Positions 15,803-25,827 of a DNA stretch of 64,000 bases are shown here, piece by piece. The translations under genes and the position numbers were made by a program. The number at the start of each line of letters is the position of its first letter. The first letter of the stretch is position 1. Source of the stretch: Frankiales bacterium (GTDB lineage: Bacteria > Actinomycetota > Actinomycetes > S36-B12 > CAIYMF01); assembly GCA_016125335.1 (NCBI GenBank), contig WGLY01000011.1, positions 62,001-126,000 on the forward strand. The letters run 5' to 3'. Under the pieces are notes generated by a model. That model was not told the DNA's origin. It worked only from the letters and a program-made list of their open reading frames with translations, and searched no databases.

Positions 15803-17107
15803 TCAGCGCAGGGGATCGCGACGTTCGATCGAACCTCCGTGGGCAGCCGGGGCATGCCCGGCCCTGAGGTCGATCACGTCGGACGCCGGGTGCCCGAGCT
15901 GGACGTGCGCCGGGCGGGCGTCGACGAGCGCCGCGGCGGCGTCCCGTCCGACCGCTCGCAGAAGCACCTGCGTGAACGCGCGAGCGGCAGCATCCCAGCC
16001 GAACTCCGAGGCCCGCGCCGCCGCGGCTGTGCCGAGCCGCCGACGCAGAGCCCGGTCGGCGAGGAGCCGTCCCAACGCCGCGGTGAAGCCGTCGAGGTCG
16101 TCGGCGAGCAAGCCGGTCACGCCGTCGACGACGGACTCGGCCACACCGCCCGCGTCGGCGTAGCCGACGGTCGGCACGCCGTAGCCGGCGGCCTCCATGA
16201 CGACCAGGCCCCAGCCCTCCTTGAGAGAGGGCAGTGCCAGGACCCATGCGCGGGACAGCTGACGGTGCTTGTCCTCCTCGGAGCAGAAGCCCGTGAACTC
16301 CACGATGTCCTCGACGCCGAGGCGTCGGGCTTCGGCGTCGAGCTCCGGAGCCCACCAGCCGTCACCGACGACCGCCACGCGGAGATCGGGGTGGTCGACG
16401 CGGAGCCGAGCGGCTGCCGCGAGCACGTGCTCGACCCTCTTGTGCGGGACGAGCCGTCCGAGCACGAGGATCCTCGGGCTCTCGTCCGGCTCCGCCGGAA
16501 GCAGCGGGCGCTCGACGCCGTTGTGCACCACCTCGATGCGCCGCGAGTCGACGCCCAGTGCGGCCAGCTCGCTGCGCGTCGACTGCGACACCGCGACGTA
16601 ACGGCAGTGCCGGTAGATCCGTGGAGCGACGGTCGATTCGAGCGCCCAGCCGATGCGCGAGCGGACCGGTCCGTACACGACCGGCCACTGCTCCCGGTGC
16701 ACGTGGTGCACGAGCACCACGACCGGCGAGGACGTGACCAGAGTGGAGGCGAAGGGGATCCCGTTCTGGACGTCGACCACGACGTCGAACCGCCCGAGCG
16801 CTCCACCGAGCTGGGTCCGCAGCGCCGCCGGGTAGACGCCGAGCTTTCCGCCCCGGCGCACGAAGCGCACCCCGTCGACGACCTCGTCCTCGGGAGCGTT
16901 CGCGTGCTGCGCGCAGAGGATGGTCACGTCGTGACCCGAACGCGCGAGCGCCGTGGCGACGCTCTCGACGTAGACCTCGGAACCGCCGCCCTCCGGGTTG
17001 CGCGTGTCGCGCCAGTTGCAGAACAGCACACGCAGCGCGGGAGCGGCCTCCCCGGACGGGTCGGACTCGGGGTTGGGACGGGGGAGCGGGACGTCCGGCA
17101 CGGGCAC
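15803..17107 (-). CDS. Glycosyltransferase family 4
   Basis: A 434-residue GT4 retaining glycosyltransferase with GT-B fold. The N-terminal domain has NWRDTRNPEGGGSEVYVES, the glycine-rich acceptor/donor loop of GT4 enzymes; the C-terminal domain has ILVLGRLVPHKRVEHVL and the E-x7-E pattern in KEGWGLVVMEA near residue 300. The last 40 residues are variable. GTG at 17107 is used; another in-frame GTG six bases inward has better spacing from GGAGAGG, so the start is uncertain by two codons. It lies divergent to the methyltransferase and AftD-like genes and probably builds a lipid-linked surface glycan from a nucleotide sugar. Confidence 0.88.
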   Translation of the reverse strand: MPVPDVPLPRPNPESDPSGEAAPALRVLFCNWRDTRNPEGGGSEVYVESVATALARSGHDVTILCAQHANAPEDEVVDGVRFVRRGGKLGVYPAALRTQLGGALGRFDVVVDVQNGIPFASTLVTSSPVVVLVHHVHREQWPVVYGPVRSRIGWALESTVAPRIYRHCRYVAVSQSTRSELAALGVDSRRIEVVHNGVERPLLPAEPDESPRILVLGRLVPHKRVEHVLAAAARLRVDHPDLRVAVVGDGWWAPELDAEARRLGVEDIVEFTGFCSEEDKHRQLSRAWVLALPSLKEGWGLVVMEAAGYGVPTVGYADAGGVAESVVDGVTGLLADDLDGFTAALGRLLADRALRRRLGTAAAARASEFGWDAAARAFTQVLLRAVGRDAAAALVDARPAHVQLGHPASDVIDLRAGHAPAAHGGSIERRDPLR

Positions 17108-17212
17108 CGCCTCTCCGCATGCCGTCCGCGCGTGCGGCCGACGGGACCGTCCCGCTGGGCGGCGATGTTACCGACAAGTAGGGCCGTGACAACCCCTCAT
17201 CTGAGGGTCCGA

Positions 17213-17218
17213 TACGGT
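17213..17218 (+). promoter_or_regulatory. -10 box of the methyltransferase-aftD transcript
   Basis: TACGGT lies eight bases before the ATG at 17227; there is no Shine-Dalgarno sequence, so the mRNA is probably leaderless or nearly so. Confidence 0.45.
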
Positions 17219-17226
17219 CCGGGGCC

Positions 17227-18006
17227 ATGCAGCGGCTCGGGTGGACCGTGAGCGACCGTCCTGACGACGCGTTCCGCGCCACGGTGCGTCGCTCCGTCGA
17301 CCTGCTCGCCGCGTTCCGCCAGGAGCAGACCCGCCCCGACGTCTTCTACAGCGCCCTGGCCCGCGACTCGGCGGCGCAGGTGGCGTCCTACCTGCCGCTG
17401 GAGGGGGCGCGACTGCTCGACGTCGGCGGAGGGCCCGGCTACTTCGCGGAGGCGTTCGAGGCACGGGGCGCCCTCTACGTGCCCCTCGACGCCGACGCCG
17501 GAGAGCTGGCGCTGCACGGCCGGGCGCCCGGCCCGCGCACCGTGCTGGGCGACGGGACGTCGTTGCCGTTCCGTGACGCCGGCTTCGACGTCGTCTACTC
17601 GAGCAACGTGGCCGAGCACGTGCGCCATCCCTGGCGCATGGCCGACGAGATGGTGCGCGTCGTGCGGCCCGGCGGCCTCGTGTTCCTGTCGTACACGCTC
17701 TGGTACGGACCCTGGGGCGGCCACGAGACCGCGCCGTGGCACTACCTCGGTGGCGACCGCGCCGCGCGCCGATACACCAGGCGGCACGGTCGACCACCGA
17801 AGAACGTCTACGGTCAGTCGCTGTTCCGGACGACGGCGGCCGCGGGCCTGCGATGGGCCCGTGCCCGCCAGCTCGACGGCACGCTCGCCGAGGTGCACGC
17901 CGTGCCGCGCTACCTCCCGCGATGGGCGTACGGGCTGGCGCGGGTGCCGGTGCTCCGCGAGGTGATCTGCTGGAACCTGGCCGTGGTCGGCCGGCGCAGC
18001 GGATGA
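17227..18006 (+). CDS. Class I SAM-dependent methyltransferase
   Basis: A 259-residue Rossmann methyltransferase. Motif [12 protein letters not shown] lies near residue 65, the acidic end of strand 2 in [10 protein letters not shown], motif [12 protein letters not shown], and [19 protein letters not shown] gives the Methyltransf_11 pattern; [13 protein letters not shown] is motif III. The C-terminal third includes a [13 protein letters not shown] insert. Its stop overlaps the aftD start (ATGA at 18003-18006), so the two are co-translated. From memory a similar methyltransferase (Rv0224c) occurs in the mycobacterial galactan/arabinan region. Likely methylates an envelope sugar or lipid; the acceptor is not visible. 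Confidence 0.85.
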   Translation: MQRLGWTVSDRPDDAFRATVRRSVDLLAAFRQEQTRPDVFYSALARDSAAQVASYLPLEGARLLDVGGGPGYFAEAFEARGALYVPLDADAGELALHGRAPGPRTVLGDGTSLPFRDAGFDVVYSSNVAEHVRHPWRMADEMVRVVRPGGLVFLSYTLWYGPWGGHETAPWHYLGGDRAARRYTRRHGRPPKNVYGQSLFRTTAAAGLRWARARQLDGTLAEVHAVPRYLPRWAYGLARVPVLREVICWNLAVVGRRSG

Positions 18007-21000
18007 GCCGGCTCTCCTGGAGACTGCGCCTCGTCGCGACATGCGCTGCGCTGGTGGCTCTCGCCTTCATGCAGTCCCCCGGCATGATCGCGGCGGACAC
18101 CAAGCTGGACCTCACCCAGGACCCCGGGCAGTTCCTCGGCCGGGCGTTGCACCTGTGGGACGACCAGGCGTTCTTCGGACAGCTTCAGAACCAGGCCTAC
18201 GGCTATCTCTTCCCGATGGGTCCGTTCTTCTGGCTCGGGAACCTCGTGCACCTCGACCCCTGGGTCGTTCAGCGGCTGTGGTGGTCGCTGCTGCTGTGCA
18301 CCGCCTTCCTGGGGATGGTGCGGCTCGGGCGGCTCCTGGGTCTCGAGTCACCGGGTGCGCGGTGGGTGGCAGCGGTGGTGTTCGCGCTCTCGCCCCGCGT
18401 CCTGAGCACCCTCGGTCCCATCTCAGTCGAGTCGCTGCCCTACGTGCTCACTCCCTGGATGCTGCTCCCGCTGGTCGGGCTGCGCCACGGCGGCTCCGTG
18501 CGACGAGCGGCGGCGGAATCCGCGGTCGCCGTGCTGCTCATGGGCGGCGTCAACGCCGCGGCCACCCTCGCCGCCGTGGCACTGGGGGCCGTATGGCTGG
18601 CCACGGGTGCACCGCGCCCGGTCCGTGCCCGGCTCGCCGCCTGGTGGGTGGGGTGCGTCGCGCTCGCGACCGCCTGGTTCGTGCTCCCTCTGCTGCTGCT
18701 CGGGGCGTATTCGCCGCCCTTCCTGGACTGGATCGAGTCGTCCTCCGTCACCACGTCGGTGACGGACGGTTCCGCCGCGCTGCGCGGCGTGACCGACTGG
18801 GTCGCCTACATCGCTGGTGGGGCGGGGCCGCAGTGGCCCGCGGGGTGGGCGCTCGTGTCGGAGCGGATGCTCGTCGCCGGCACCGTGGTCGTCGCCGTGG
18901 CGGGAGCGGTCGGCTTGGCGCTGCGGCGCACGCGGCATCGCGGGTTCCTCGTGGCCGCGCTCACGCTCGGTCTGCTCGTGCTGGTGTCGGCGCACGTCTC
19001 GGCCGCCGGGGGATGGGCGGACGGGGTCGCGGCGCCATGGTTGCGCTCCCTTCTGGACGGCGCGCTCGCGCCGCTGCGCAACGTCCACAAGTTCGACGTC
19101 TGGGTCCGCCTCCCGCTCTCGATGGGGGCCGGGTGGGCCGTCGCGGCGATGGCGCGGCGCGCGTCGCGTTTCCGGGCGCCGGCCTACGCGGACTACGTGG
19201 CCCGCGCATCGTCGTGGAACCTGCGCTGGGTCGCGCCGCGGCTGGCGCTGGCCGGCCTGGCCGTCGGCGTCATCGCCGGCACGGCCCCTGCGTGGCGAGG
19301 CGAGCTGGCTGGTCGAGGGTTCGCGGAGATCCCGGGCTACTGGCGCGACACGGCCTCGTGGCTGGCAGCCGCTCCCGAACGGGGGAGGGCGCTCGTGGTG
19401 CCGGGCGCCTCGTTCGGCGAGTACCTCTGGGGTCAGACCCGCGACGAGCCCCTCCAGGTCCTGGCTTCCACCCCCTGGGCCGTACGGGACGCCGTCCCGC
19501 TCTCGTCGGCAGGAAACATCCGTGCGCTCGACGAGGTGGAGGCCCTGTTCTCCGACGGTCGTGGCGACCCGTGGCTCGCGCCGTACCTCGCGCGCATGGG
19601 GGTGTCCTACCTCGTGGTCCGCAACGACCTGGACCTCTCCGCCGTGGACTCGCCCCGGCCTTCCCTGGTCCATCAGGCGCTGACCCAGTCCGGGGGCTTC
19701 ATCCGTGAGGCGTCGTTCGGGCCGCTGCTGTCCGGCTTCGCTGCCGACGGCGTGGTGGCCGACGCGGGGATCGACGGCACCTATCCGGCGGTCGAGGTGT
19801 TCCGCGTGGACGGCGCCTTGCGCGACCCGAGGGCGGTGCTGCGCGATGCCTCCGCCACGGACGTGCTCGCGGGTGAGAGCGAGTCTCTGCTCGGCGTCGC
19901 CGCGCTCACGGGGGAGGCGGGGCGGTCGGTGGTGCGCGACGCCGACCTGGTGGACGGGGTCCCGGTGGGGCGGCGGATCGTCACCGACAGCGGTCGATCG
20001 TGGGAGGTCGACTTCGGCTGGGTGCACGACAACCGCTCTTCGACGCTGGCGCCAGGCCAACCGTGGACCCTGGCCCGACGTGTGCACGACTACGTCGTGA
20101 CGCCCGTGCGCGCCGGCCCGGCCACCGCGTTCCCCGGCGGCGTCTCGGTGTCCGCGTCGAGCTCGCGCGGGGACGCGGCCTCCCTGAGGATCCTCCCCGC
20201 GTCAGGTCCGTGGAACGCCGTGGACGGCGACGTGCTGACGGCGTGGCTGCCGACCGCCGCTGACCGCGATCCCTGGTGGTCGCTCGCGGCTGCGTCGCCG
20301 TTCCGGGTCGGCGGCGCGACCGTGGTGCTCGCGATGTCCCCCGCCGCCTCGTCCGGCAGCGTCGACCTCCAGGTGTCGACGTCGACCACCTCGCGGGTCG
20401 TGACGGTCGACGCAGAGACCCGGACCGTGGTGCTGCCGGAGGCCCTCGGGTCCTCGGACTCGTTGCGCCTCGCCGTGGTGGGCCGGTCCGGGCTCGACGG
20501 GGTCACCGTGGGCGTGGCCGAGGTGACCGGCACCGGGCTGGACGCATCACGAACGCTGGTCACCGGTTCTGCCTCCGGGTACCTCCCCTCGGCCCTGGTG
20601 CTGCGGGCCCGCCACGGGAACCGGTCCCCGTGCGTGGCCCACCGGCCCACGACCTGCCTGCCCTCGTTGGCACGGTCCGGCGAGGAGGACGCCGGGATCG
20701 ACCGGACCGTCTCCGTCGGCGCGTCCGTGAGCGGCTCCCTCCACCTCGAGGTCCAGCCGGTGCCCGGGCCGGCGCTCGATCGGCTGCTGGTCCCACCGGG
20801 AGGTGCCGTCGCGTCGGCCTCGAGCACGTGGGTGGCCGATCCGGCGTACCGCGCGCAGGCGGCCATCGACCGCGACCCGTCGACGGCGTGGGTCGCCAGC
20901 CCCCTGGACCGGGCTCCGCGGCTCTCCGTCCAGCTCGCCACGCCGGTGCGGCTGTCCTGGGTGCGGGTGCTCGAGTCGCTCTCGACTGCGGCCTCCACGC

Positions 21001-22169
21001 CGCTCGCGGTGGATGTCACGGTGGGGGGTCGGACCTACTCCACGCTGCCGGACCCGCGGGGCTACCTGCGCTTCCCCGCGACGGAGACGTCGTCGGTCGT
21101 GCTCACGGTGCGCTCGTCCGTGCCGCGCCTGTCCTACGACTCCGCGCTGCGGCTGAGCACGGTGCTGCCGGTGGGGATCAGCGACCTGGTGCTCGGTGAG
21201 GCGGACGACCAGCGCAAGGGCGTGGAGCCCGGTGCCAGGATCACGATGCCGTGCGGCTTCGGCCCGGTCGTGCAGGTCGACGGACGTCGTGTGCTCACCG
21301 AGGTGACCACCACAGCGGGCGCCGCCGTGGACGGCGCACCGGCAGTGGCGAGCGAGTGCGGTGACCAGGGTGCGGTGCTCGGCCCTGGGAACCATCGGAT
21401 CCGCGTCGCCCCCAGCGCGGAGTTCCGGCCCGTCTCCCTCGTCTGGGGCTCGTCCGGCCCGCAGACGTCGCCGGACGCGGCCACGGTGCGGGACTGGACG
21501 GCGACCTCGCGGCAGGTCGAGGTGACCGCGGCGAACCGGGTCCGCACGCTCGAGCTCGGCGAGAACGCCAACGCCGGATGGGTCGCGACGCTCGACGGGA
21601 CCACGTTGATGCCCGTGCGCGTGGACGGCTGGCGTCAGGCCTGGATCGTCCCCGCGGGAGCGTCCGGCACCGTCACGATGACCTACGGGCCCGACGCGCT
21701 CTTCCGGACTGCGCTGCTCGCCGGGGCGGCGTGCGTGCTCCTGCTGCTGCCGCTGCTCCTGCTGCCCCCGCGCCGAGTGGCGACCGTGCCCCAGCACGTG
21801 CGGTCCCGTCGGCCGGGACCGAGGGCCAGGCTGCTCGGGCTGCTCGTCCTCACCGCCGCCACGACCGGGCCGGCCGGCGTGGTCGGAGCGCTGCTCGCGT
21901 TCGTGGCGGTGCGGGGACGCGAGCGGCGTCGCGTCCTGCTGGCCATCAGCGGCGTCCTCCTGGCGACGGGTGCCGCCCTGGTGACGCCCTGGCCCGTGTC
22001 GACCACGTGGACCGAACCGGTCGCCGTGGCCGTCGCGGTCCTGGTCGCCACGGGGGGCGGCGTCGTCGTCGGCGCGCTCTGGTCGCCGGTGCGCACCGGG
22101 CGCGCGGCGTCGGGGCTCAGACGCGGTGCGCCCATCTCTGCGCAGGACGCTCCACCCACCGATAGGTGA
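18003..22169 (+). CDS. aftD: AftD-like alpha-(1->3)-arabinofuranosyltransferase (GT-C, DUF3367)
   Basis: A 1388-residue membrane enzyme that would add arabinofuranose from decaprenyl-phosphoarabinose to a cell-wall or lipoglycan arabinan. Residues 1-470 are a GT-C domain: helix 1, then the acidic outside loop [14 protein letters not shown] (candidate catalytic Asp near 31) and [20 protein letters not shown], then about ten helices. The large outer part holds two discoidin/F5-8C-like carbohydrate-binding segments ([12 protein letters not shown] near 713; [21 protein letters not shown] near 933). Residues about 1235-1370 form the closing helices. Length matches mycobacterial AftD (about 1400). 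It is coupled to the upstream methyltransferase and its last 53 bases overlap the convergent acyltransferase gene. Confidence 0.9.
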   Translation: MSRLSWRLRLVATCAALVALAFMQSPGMIAADTKLDLTQDPGQFLGRALHLWDDQAFFGQLQNQAYGYLFPMGPFFWLGNLVHLDPWVVQRLWWSLLLCTAFLGMVRLGRLLGLESPGARWVAAVVFALSPRVLSTLGPISVESLPYVLTPWMLLPLVGLRHGGSVRRAAAESAVAVLLMGGVNAAATLAAVALGAVWLATGAPRPVRARLAAWWVGCVALATAWFVLPLLLLGAYSPPFLDWIESSSVTTSVTDGSAALRGVTDWVAYIAGGAGPQWPAGWALVSERMLVAGTVVVAVAGAVGLALRRTRHRGFLVAALTLGLLVLVSAHVSAAGGWADGVAAPWLRSLLDGALAPLRNVHKFDVWVRLPLSMGAGWAVAAMARRASRFRAPAYADYVARASSWNLRWVAPRLALAGLAVGVIAGTAPAWRGELAGRGFAEIPGYWRDTASWLAAAPERGRALVVPGASFGEYLWGQTRDEPLQVLASTPWAVRDAVPLSSAGNIRALDEVEALFSDGRGDPWLAPYLARMGVSYLVVRNDLDLSAVDSPRPSLVHQALTQSGGFIREASFGPLLSGFAADGVVADAGIDGTYPAVEVFRVDGALRDPRAVLRDASATDVLAGESESLLGVAALTGEAGRSVVRDADLVDGVPVGRRIVTDSGRSWEVDFGWVHDNRSSTLAPGQPWTLARRVHDYVVTPVRAGPATAFPGGVSVSASSSRGDAASLRILPASGPWNAVDGDVLTAWLPTAADRDPWWSLAAASPFRVGGATVVLAMSPAASSGSVDLQVSTSTTSRVVTVDAETRTVVLPEALGSSDSLRLAVVGRSGLDGVTVGVAEVTGTGLDASRTLVTGSASGYLPSALVLRARHGNRSPCVAHRPTTCLPSLARSGEEDAGIDRTVSVGASVSGSLHLEVQPVPGPALDRLLVPPGGAVASASSTWVADPAYRAQAAIDRDPSTAWVASPLDRAPRLSVQLATPVRLSWVRVLESLSTAASTPLAVDVTVGGRTYSTLPDPRGYLRFPATETSSVVLTVRSSVPRLSYDSALRLSTVLPVGISDLVLGEADDQRKGVEPGARITMPCGFGPVVQVDGRRVLTEVTTTAGAAVDGAPAVASECGDQGAVLGPGNHRIRVAPSAEFRPVSLVWGSSGPQTSPDAATVRDWTATSRQVEVTAANRVRTLELGENANAGWVATLDGTTLMPVRVDGWRQAWIVPAGASGTVTMTYGPDALFRTALLAGAACVLLLLPLLLLPPRRVATVPQHVRSRRPGPRARLLGLLVLTAATTGPAGVVGALLAFVAVRGRERRRVLLAISGVLLATGAALVTPWPVSTTWTEPVAVAVAVLVATGGGVVVGALWSPVRTGRAASGLRRGAPISAQDAPPTDR

Positions 22170-23397
22170 CCGCGGCCACCACGAGGGTGGCCGGCAGCAG
22201 GAGGACGGCGAGCAGGAGCATGTGCCCCGTGAACACGGGGATGTCGAGCCACGCGAGCAGCAGCCTGAGGAAGAGCAGGTGCCACAGGAAGATCCCGTAG
22301 GAGATCAGGCCGGTCAGCCTGGGCACGCGCGACGACAGCGTCTGGGTCCATCTGCTGGGCCGGCCCAGCACGCCGGGGAGCAGCAGGAAGAACGCCGCCA
22401 CCATGTAGAGCAGGTGCTTGGACAGCGACTGCCAGGCCGTGTTGGGCGTGAAGAGGTAGGTGCCGCCGAGCGGTGTCGAGACGACGAGGAACGCCGCCAC
22501 ACCGATGACGAGAGAGGTCACGTGGTCGCGGCCGAGTCCCTCACCGACCCGGACCAGCCGCGGGGGGCAGGGGAGCCTGCCACGTACCTCCAGGACCGCC
22601 AGCAGCATCCCGGCGGCGAACCAGTCGAGGAATCCGGGCAGCCAGAGCCCGGCCAGGGGCGAGAGCGCGGAGGTCAGGGTCGCCAGCAGGTTCCAGACGA
22701 GCGCAACGAGCGCGAGCGCGCCCAGCACGACGAGCTGACGCCGGTAGGCCGCGTCCGGGGACGAGCGACGTCGACCCAGCGCGAGCGCACCGATCAGAGG
22801 CAGTGCGACGTAGAACGCGATCTCGGTGCAGAGGCTCCACGTCTGGGCCAGCCCCTCCACCGCGCCCGGCGGTGCGTAGATCTGCACGGCGAGCAGATGG
22901 CGCCACCAGGTCTCGGCCGAGACGGGCCGGACCTCGGGGAGGACGAGCAGCGTGGTGACGACCACGACCCAGTACAGCGGCAGGATGCGTGCCGCGCGCC
23001 GGAGCGCATACCTGCCCAGCTGCGGGCGGGTACGGCCCTCGATCGCCGCTCTGGCCCACGGCCGGTACAGCAGGAATCCCGACATCAGGAAGAACAACGG
23101 GACGCCGAAGTCGAACCGGCCCATCACCCGGCCGAGGGGACCGTCGACGGTGTCCGTCGCCGTCGCGAGGTGCGTCACGACCACCATGAGGGCGGCGATG
23201 GCCCGGTAGCCGTCCAGTGCCCCGAAGTGGGTGCCGGCGGAGACCTCCCGCCCGTGCTGGGCCCGCTCGGCGGGGACGTCCTGCGAGACCGGCGCCAGCT
23301 CCGCGCCGGAGGACCCGGGGGCGGTTCCTGGGTCGGACGCTCCCGTCGCCCCGGGGCGCCCGGGGGCTCGGGTCCCGGCGTCCGGCGTGGCGCTCAC
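22117..23397 (-). CDS. Acyltransferase 3 family membrane protein (O-acyltransferase)
   Basis: About 426 residues: a disordered Pro/Gly/Ala N-terminus (about 65 residues), then ten or so helices of the acyltransferase 3 family, which moves acyl groups onto surface sugars. The hallmark first helix [18 protein letters not shown] contains the conserved His, and [18 protein letters not shown] with a following Arg-rich loop is the second block; [15 protein letters not shown] is the third. GTG 23397 is chosen because GAGGAGG lies four bases upstream; the frame could extend 23 codons to 23466. Its final 53 bases overlap the end of aftD on the opposite strand. Likely decorates the glycan made by neighbouring enzymes. 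Confidence 0.87.
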   Translation of the reverse strand: MSATPDAGTRAPGRPGATGASDPGTAPGSSGAELAPVSQDVPAERAQHGREVSAGTHFGALDGYRAIAALMVVVTHLATATDTVDGPLGRVMGRFDFGVPLFFLMSGFLLYRPWARAAIEGRTRPQLGRYALRRAARILPLYWVVVVTTLLVLPEVRPVSAETWWRHLLAVQIYAPPGAVEGLAQTWSLCTEIAFYVALPLIGALALGRRRSSPDAAYRRQLVVLGALALVALVWNLLATLTSALSPLAGLWLPGFLDWFAAGMLLAVLEVRGRLPCPPRLVRVGEGLGRDHVTSLVIGVAAFLVVSTPLGGTYLFTPNTAWQSLSKHLLYMVAAFFLLLPGVLGRPSRWTQTLSSRVPRLTGLISYGIFLWHLLFLRLLLAWLDIPVFTGHMLLLAVLLLPATLVVAAVTYRWVERPAQRWAHRV

Positions 23398-23508
23398 CAG
23401 GCCTCCTCGCACCCGCGCAGGTGGTCTCGCGTGCGTGTTCTGGAGCCGCAGCACGCGACTGCCCACGGTGCAGCGGGCGGCATGAGGTTACGGGATCGTG
23501 TCGAAGAG

Positions 23509-23538
23509 TTACCCGCCAGTACGGACTTCCGCTACCTT
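23509..23538 (+). promoter_or_regulatory. Putative promoter of the DUF3068 gene
   Basis: TTACCC (23509-23514) and TACCTT (23533-23538) are 18 bases apart and fit a sigma-A-type promoter, placing the start near 23545, about 45 bases before the ATG. Confidence 0.4.
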
Positions 23539-23589
23539 TCGCCCGACGTTCACCCGGCCGGGAGGACGCCCGCGCGGGAGGAAAGACTC

Positions 23590-24513
23590 ATGCGACGTGG
23601 TCTCGGGCTGGCCCTCATCGGGCTGGGAGTGGCCTTTCTCGTGCTCGCCCCGATGGTGCGCTGGTACGTGGTGCCGCGCGTGGCTGTGGCCCCGCTGGAC
23701 CTCGACCCCAAGAACACGTCCGACTCCGCCGGCACCGTCGCCACGGTGATCGATCTCGCGGCCGGGGGCACGGAGAGCCACGACGTAGCGCTGCTCTCGA
23801 CCCGGCGTACGAAGGCCGACGTCGTCGCCTCCGAGCAGGCGGGGGGCAACGTCGGGGTCTACGACAGCCTCTCGACGGTCAGCCTGGCGTCCAACCCGAG
23901 CGGGACGCCGTTCCTCCCGACCGACGTCGAGCGCTACGCCTTCGACCGGACGACGAGCGTGATGGTGGCGACCGCCGGGGCCAACGTGGGGGGCACACCC
24001 ATCACGGACGCCATGATCGGCAGTGACACGATCATGCCGCTGAAGATGCCGTTCTTCTCCGAGAAGCGCACCTACAGCGTCTTCGACAGCACTCTCATGA
24101 AGGGCGCGCCGGCGGACTTCGTCGGCGAGGACACGGTCAACGGGCTCGCCACCTACAAGTACGAGCAGAAGATCGCGCCCGTGCAGGTGGGGGAGCAGGC
24201 CGGCCAGCCGCTCTGGTACCAGAACGACCAGGTGATCTGGGTGGAGCCCGTCACGGGGCAGATCGTCAACGGCTACCAGCAGGTGAAGCAGTGGCTGAAG
24301 AACGCGGACGGCAGCGACGGCACCGTGCTGATCGACGGCAAGATCGGGTTCACCGACCAGGAGGTCGCGGACTCGGTGGCGCAGGCGAGCGCGAACTCCA
24401 GCAAGCTCAATTTCGTGGCGAACATCCTGCCGGTCCTGAGCCTGGTGCTCGGCGTCGTGGTGCTCGTGGTGGGACTGCTCCTGGTGCGCCGGCCGGACGG
24501 CCTCGACGGCTGA
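23590..24513 (+). CDS. DUF3068 (PorA-like) membrane-anchored outside protein
   Basis: A 307-residue protein with one helix at each end (residues about 5-25 and 275-300) and a large outside domain between, typical of DUF3068. Visible blocks are FEKRTYSVFDSTLMKG-like (SEKRTYSVFDSTL), ANGLATYKYEQKI-like (VNGLATYKYEQKI) and WVEPVTGQIVNGYQ. GGGAGGAAAG precedes the ATG at 23590. Databases often label the family porin PorA, but the topology here is bitopic and not a proven pore. In many actinobacteria it sits close to aftD-type genes. Role in envelope function is inferred from location only. Confidence 0.85.
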   Translation: MRRGLGLALIGLGVAFLVLAPMVRWYVVPRVAVAPLDLDPKNTSDSAGTVATVIDLAAGGTESHDVALLSTRRTKADVVASEQAGGNVGVYDSLSTVSLASNPSGTPFLPTDVERYAFDRTTSVMVATAGANVGGTPITDAMIGSDTIMPLKMPFFSEKRTYSVFDSTLMKGAPADFVGEDTVNGLATYKYEQKIAPVQVGEQAGQPLWYQNDQVIWVEPVTGQIVNGYQQVKQWLKNADGSDGTVLIDGKIGFTDQEVADSVAQASANSSKLNFVANILPVLSLVLGVVVLVVGLLLVRRPDGLDG

Positions 24514-24526
24514 CGCTACCGAGCGA

Positions 24527-25708
24527 TCAGAGGCCGGTGGCGATGTCGCGGAAGACCGGGAGCGTGAGCTCGGGACGGCGCCGGGCCAGCTCAGGGCTCG
24601 TCGTCGTCCGGCTGACCACGACCACTGCAGGTCCACCGGGCGTGGATCCGGCGACGACGTCCGGGGAGTAGTGCGGGACTCTCTCGCCGGAGGGCGAGCG
24701 GAACAGCGTCGTGGCGGAGAACGGCCCCCAGGCGTGCTCGGACCGGAGCGCCACGACCCGATCGTCGAGGAACTCCTGCGGCTTGGTCACCAGGACCACA
24801 CCGGTGCCGGACGTCACGGCGCCCAGCACCGTCGAGACCCCCTCCCGTGCGGGACGAACCACCGCGGCGTCGAGCGGGTCGAGCGACCAGCCCCGCTGGG
24901 TCCGGTATCGCCAGCTGCCGAGGTCGTCCACGTGCGCGGTGGGGACGCGGGCGACGAGCAGCTCGCGGCCCAGCGCCTCGGAGGGGTCGACCGCGCGCGT
25001 GCCATACACGTAGGTGGTGGACCCCTGCTGAAGGATCCCGGCGCCCCACAGGACGTCGCTGGCGGGCAGGTCGCGCACCGTGCCGACGAGCGGCATCCCG
25101 CCCCACGGAACCGTGAGACGGATCATCGCCGTCCCGACGCGCGAGAACGCGAAGGGGCCGCGCCCGGTGCTCCGCACGCGCTGGGCCAGAACCACGACGG
25201 TGGCAGGAGACCCCGGACCACCTGAGGCCGCGACGACGGCGTGCATGGGCCAGAGCCAGGTCCCGTGGGCCCCGGGCAGGGCGTCGCGATCCGTGGGGAG
25301 CGCCTCGGCGCAGCGACCCTGGGTGACCACGACGCTGTTGCGCACGAGTCGCGACCCGGCGAGCCTCTGCCCGGCGATGGAGAGGCCGCCGCTCCAGGTG
25401 TCGCCGAAGAGCCAGAGCACCCGCCCGTCGGGCAGCAGCGTGCTCGCCGCGCCATCACCGCCCGACCACGCCGGTCCCAGAGAGCCCAGCACGCGGTCCC
25501 AGCCCGCCGCGGACGCGGGACGGGAACCGCAGGCGGCTGCCTCCGCCGGGCCGGTCGGGACGGCACGGGCCGTCTCAGACGGGTGCACCGGCGCCGGGGC
25601 CACGGGGGCGCCCCTGCCGTCGGCCCGGCCTGGCGCTGTCAGGGTGCCCGTCAGCACCACCCCCACCACGAGCCCGGTGGCGAGCAGGGAGCCGACAGAC
25701 CTGCGCAC
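24527..25708 (-). CDS. Secreted DUF4185-like beta-propeller protein
   Basis: A 393-residue exported protein: signal peptide (residues 1-29, ending TAPGRADG), a Pro/Ala-rich linker, then repeated blocks suiting a five-bladed propeller (DGRVLWLFGDTWSGG; RLVRNSVVVTQG; VLWGAGILQQGSTTYVYG; HYSPDVVAGSTPGGPAVVVVSR). FGDTW, NS and GxG-YVYG blocks are typical of DUF4185/DUF5005, whose relatives include carbohydrate-binding or glycosidase-like propellers. No catalytic assignment is safe. It is convergent with DUF3068 (13-base gap) and closes the glycan island, so a role in cell-surface glycan binding or trimming is plausible. Confidence 0.75.
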   Translation of the reverse strand: MRRSVGSLLATGLVVGVVLTGTLTAPGRADGRGAPVAPAPVHPSETARAVPTGPAEAAACGSRPASAAGWDRVLGSLGPAWSGGDGAASTLLPDGRVLWLFGDTWSGGLSIAGQRLAGSRLVRNSVVVTQGRCAEALPTDRDALPGAHGTWLWPMHAVVAASGGPGSPATVVVLAQRVRSTGRGPFAFSRVGTAMIRLTVPWGGMPLVGTVRDLPASDVLWGAGILQQGSTTYVYGTRAVDPSEALGRELLVARVPTAHVDDLGSWRYRTQRGWSLDPLDAAVVRPAREGVSTVLGAVTSGTGVVLVTKPQEFLDDRVVALRSEHAWGPFSATTLFRSPSGERVPHYSPDVVAGSTPGGPAVVVVSRTTTSPELARRRPELTLPVFRDIATGL

Positions 25709-25774
25709 ACGGAGGACATCGACCGGCGCGGCGGCCGGCTGATGCCCTGCGGGGCCGAACGGGTGAGCTCCGAC

Positions 25775-25797
25775 CTAGGACCCAGGCCCGGGGTCCT
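25775..25797 (-). terminator. Hairpin after the minus-strand methyltransferase gene
   Basis: AGGACCC (25776-25782) pairs perfectly with GGGTCCT (25790-25796) around a 7-base loop, 31 bases past the methyltransferase stop. Confidence 0.5.
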
Positions 25798-25827
25798 GAG
25801 GCATCCGGCCGCCGCGCCAGCCACCGC

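Noticed and set aside
10858-25708. Recent horizontal transfer of the glycan island
   Set aside because: No integrase, transposase, flanking direct repeats or tRNA junction is visible, and base and codon use look like the rest of the window.
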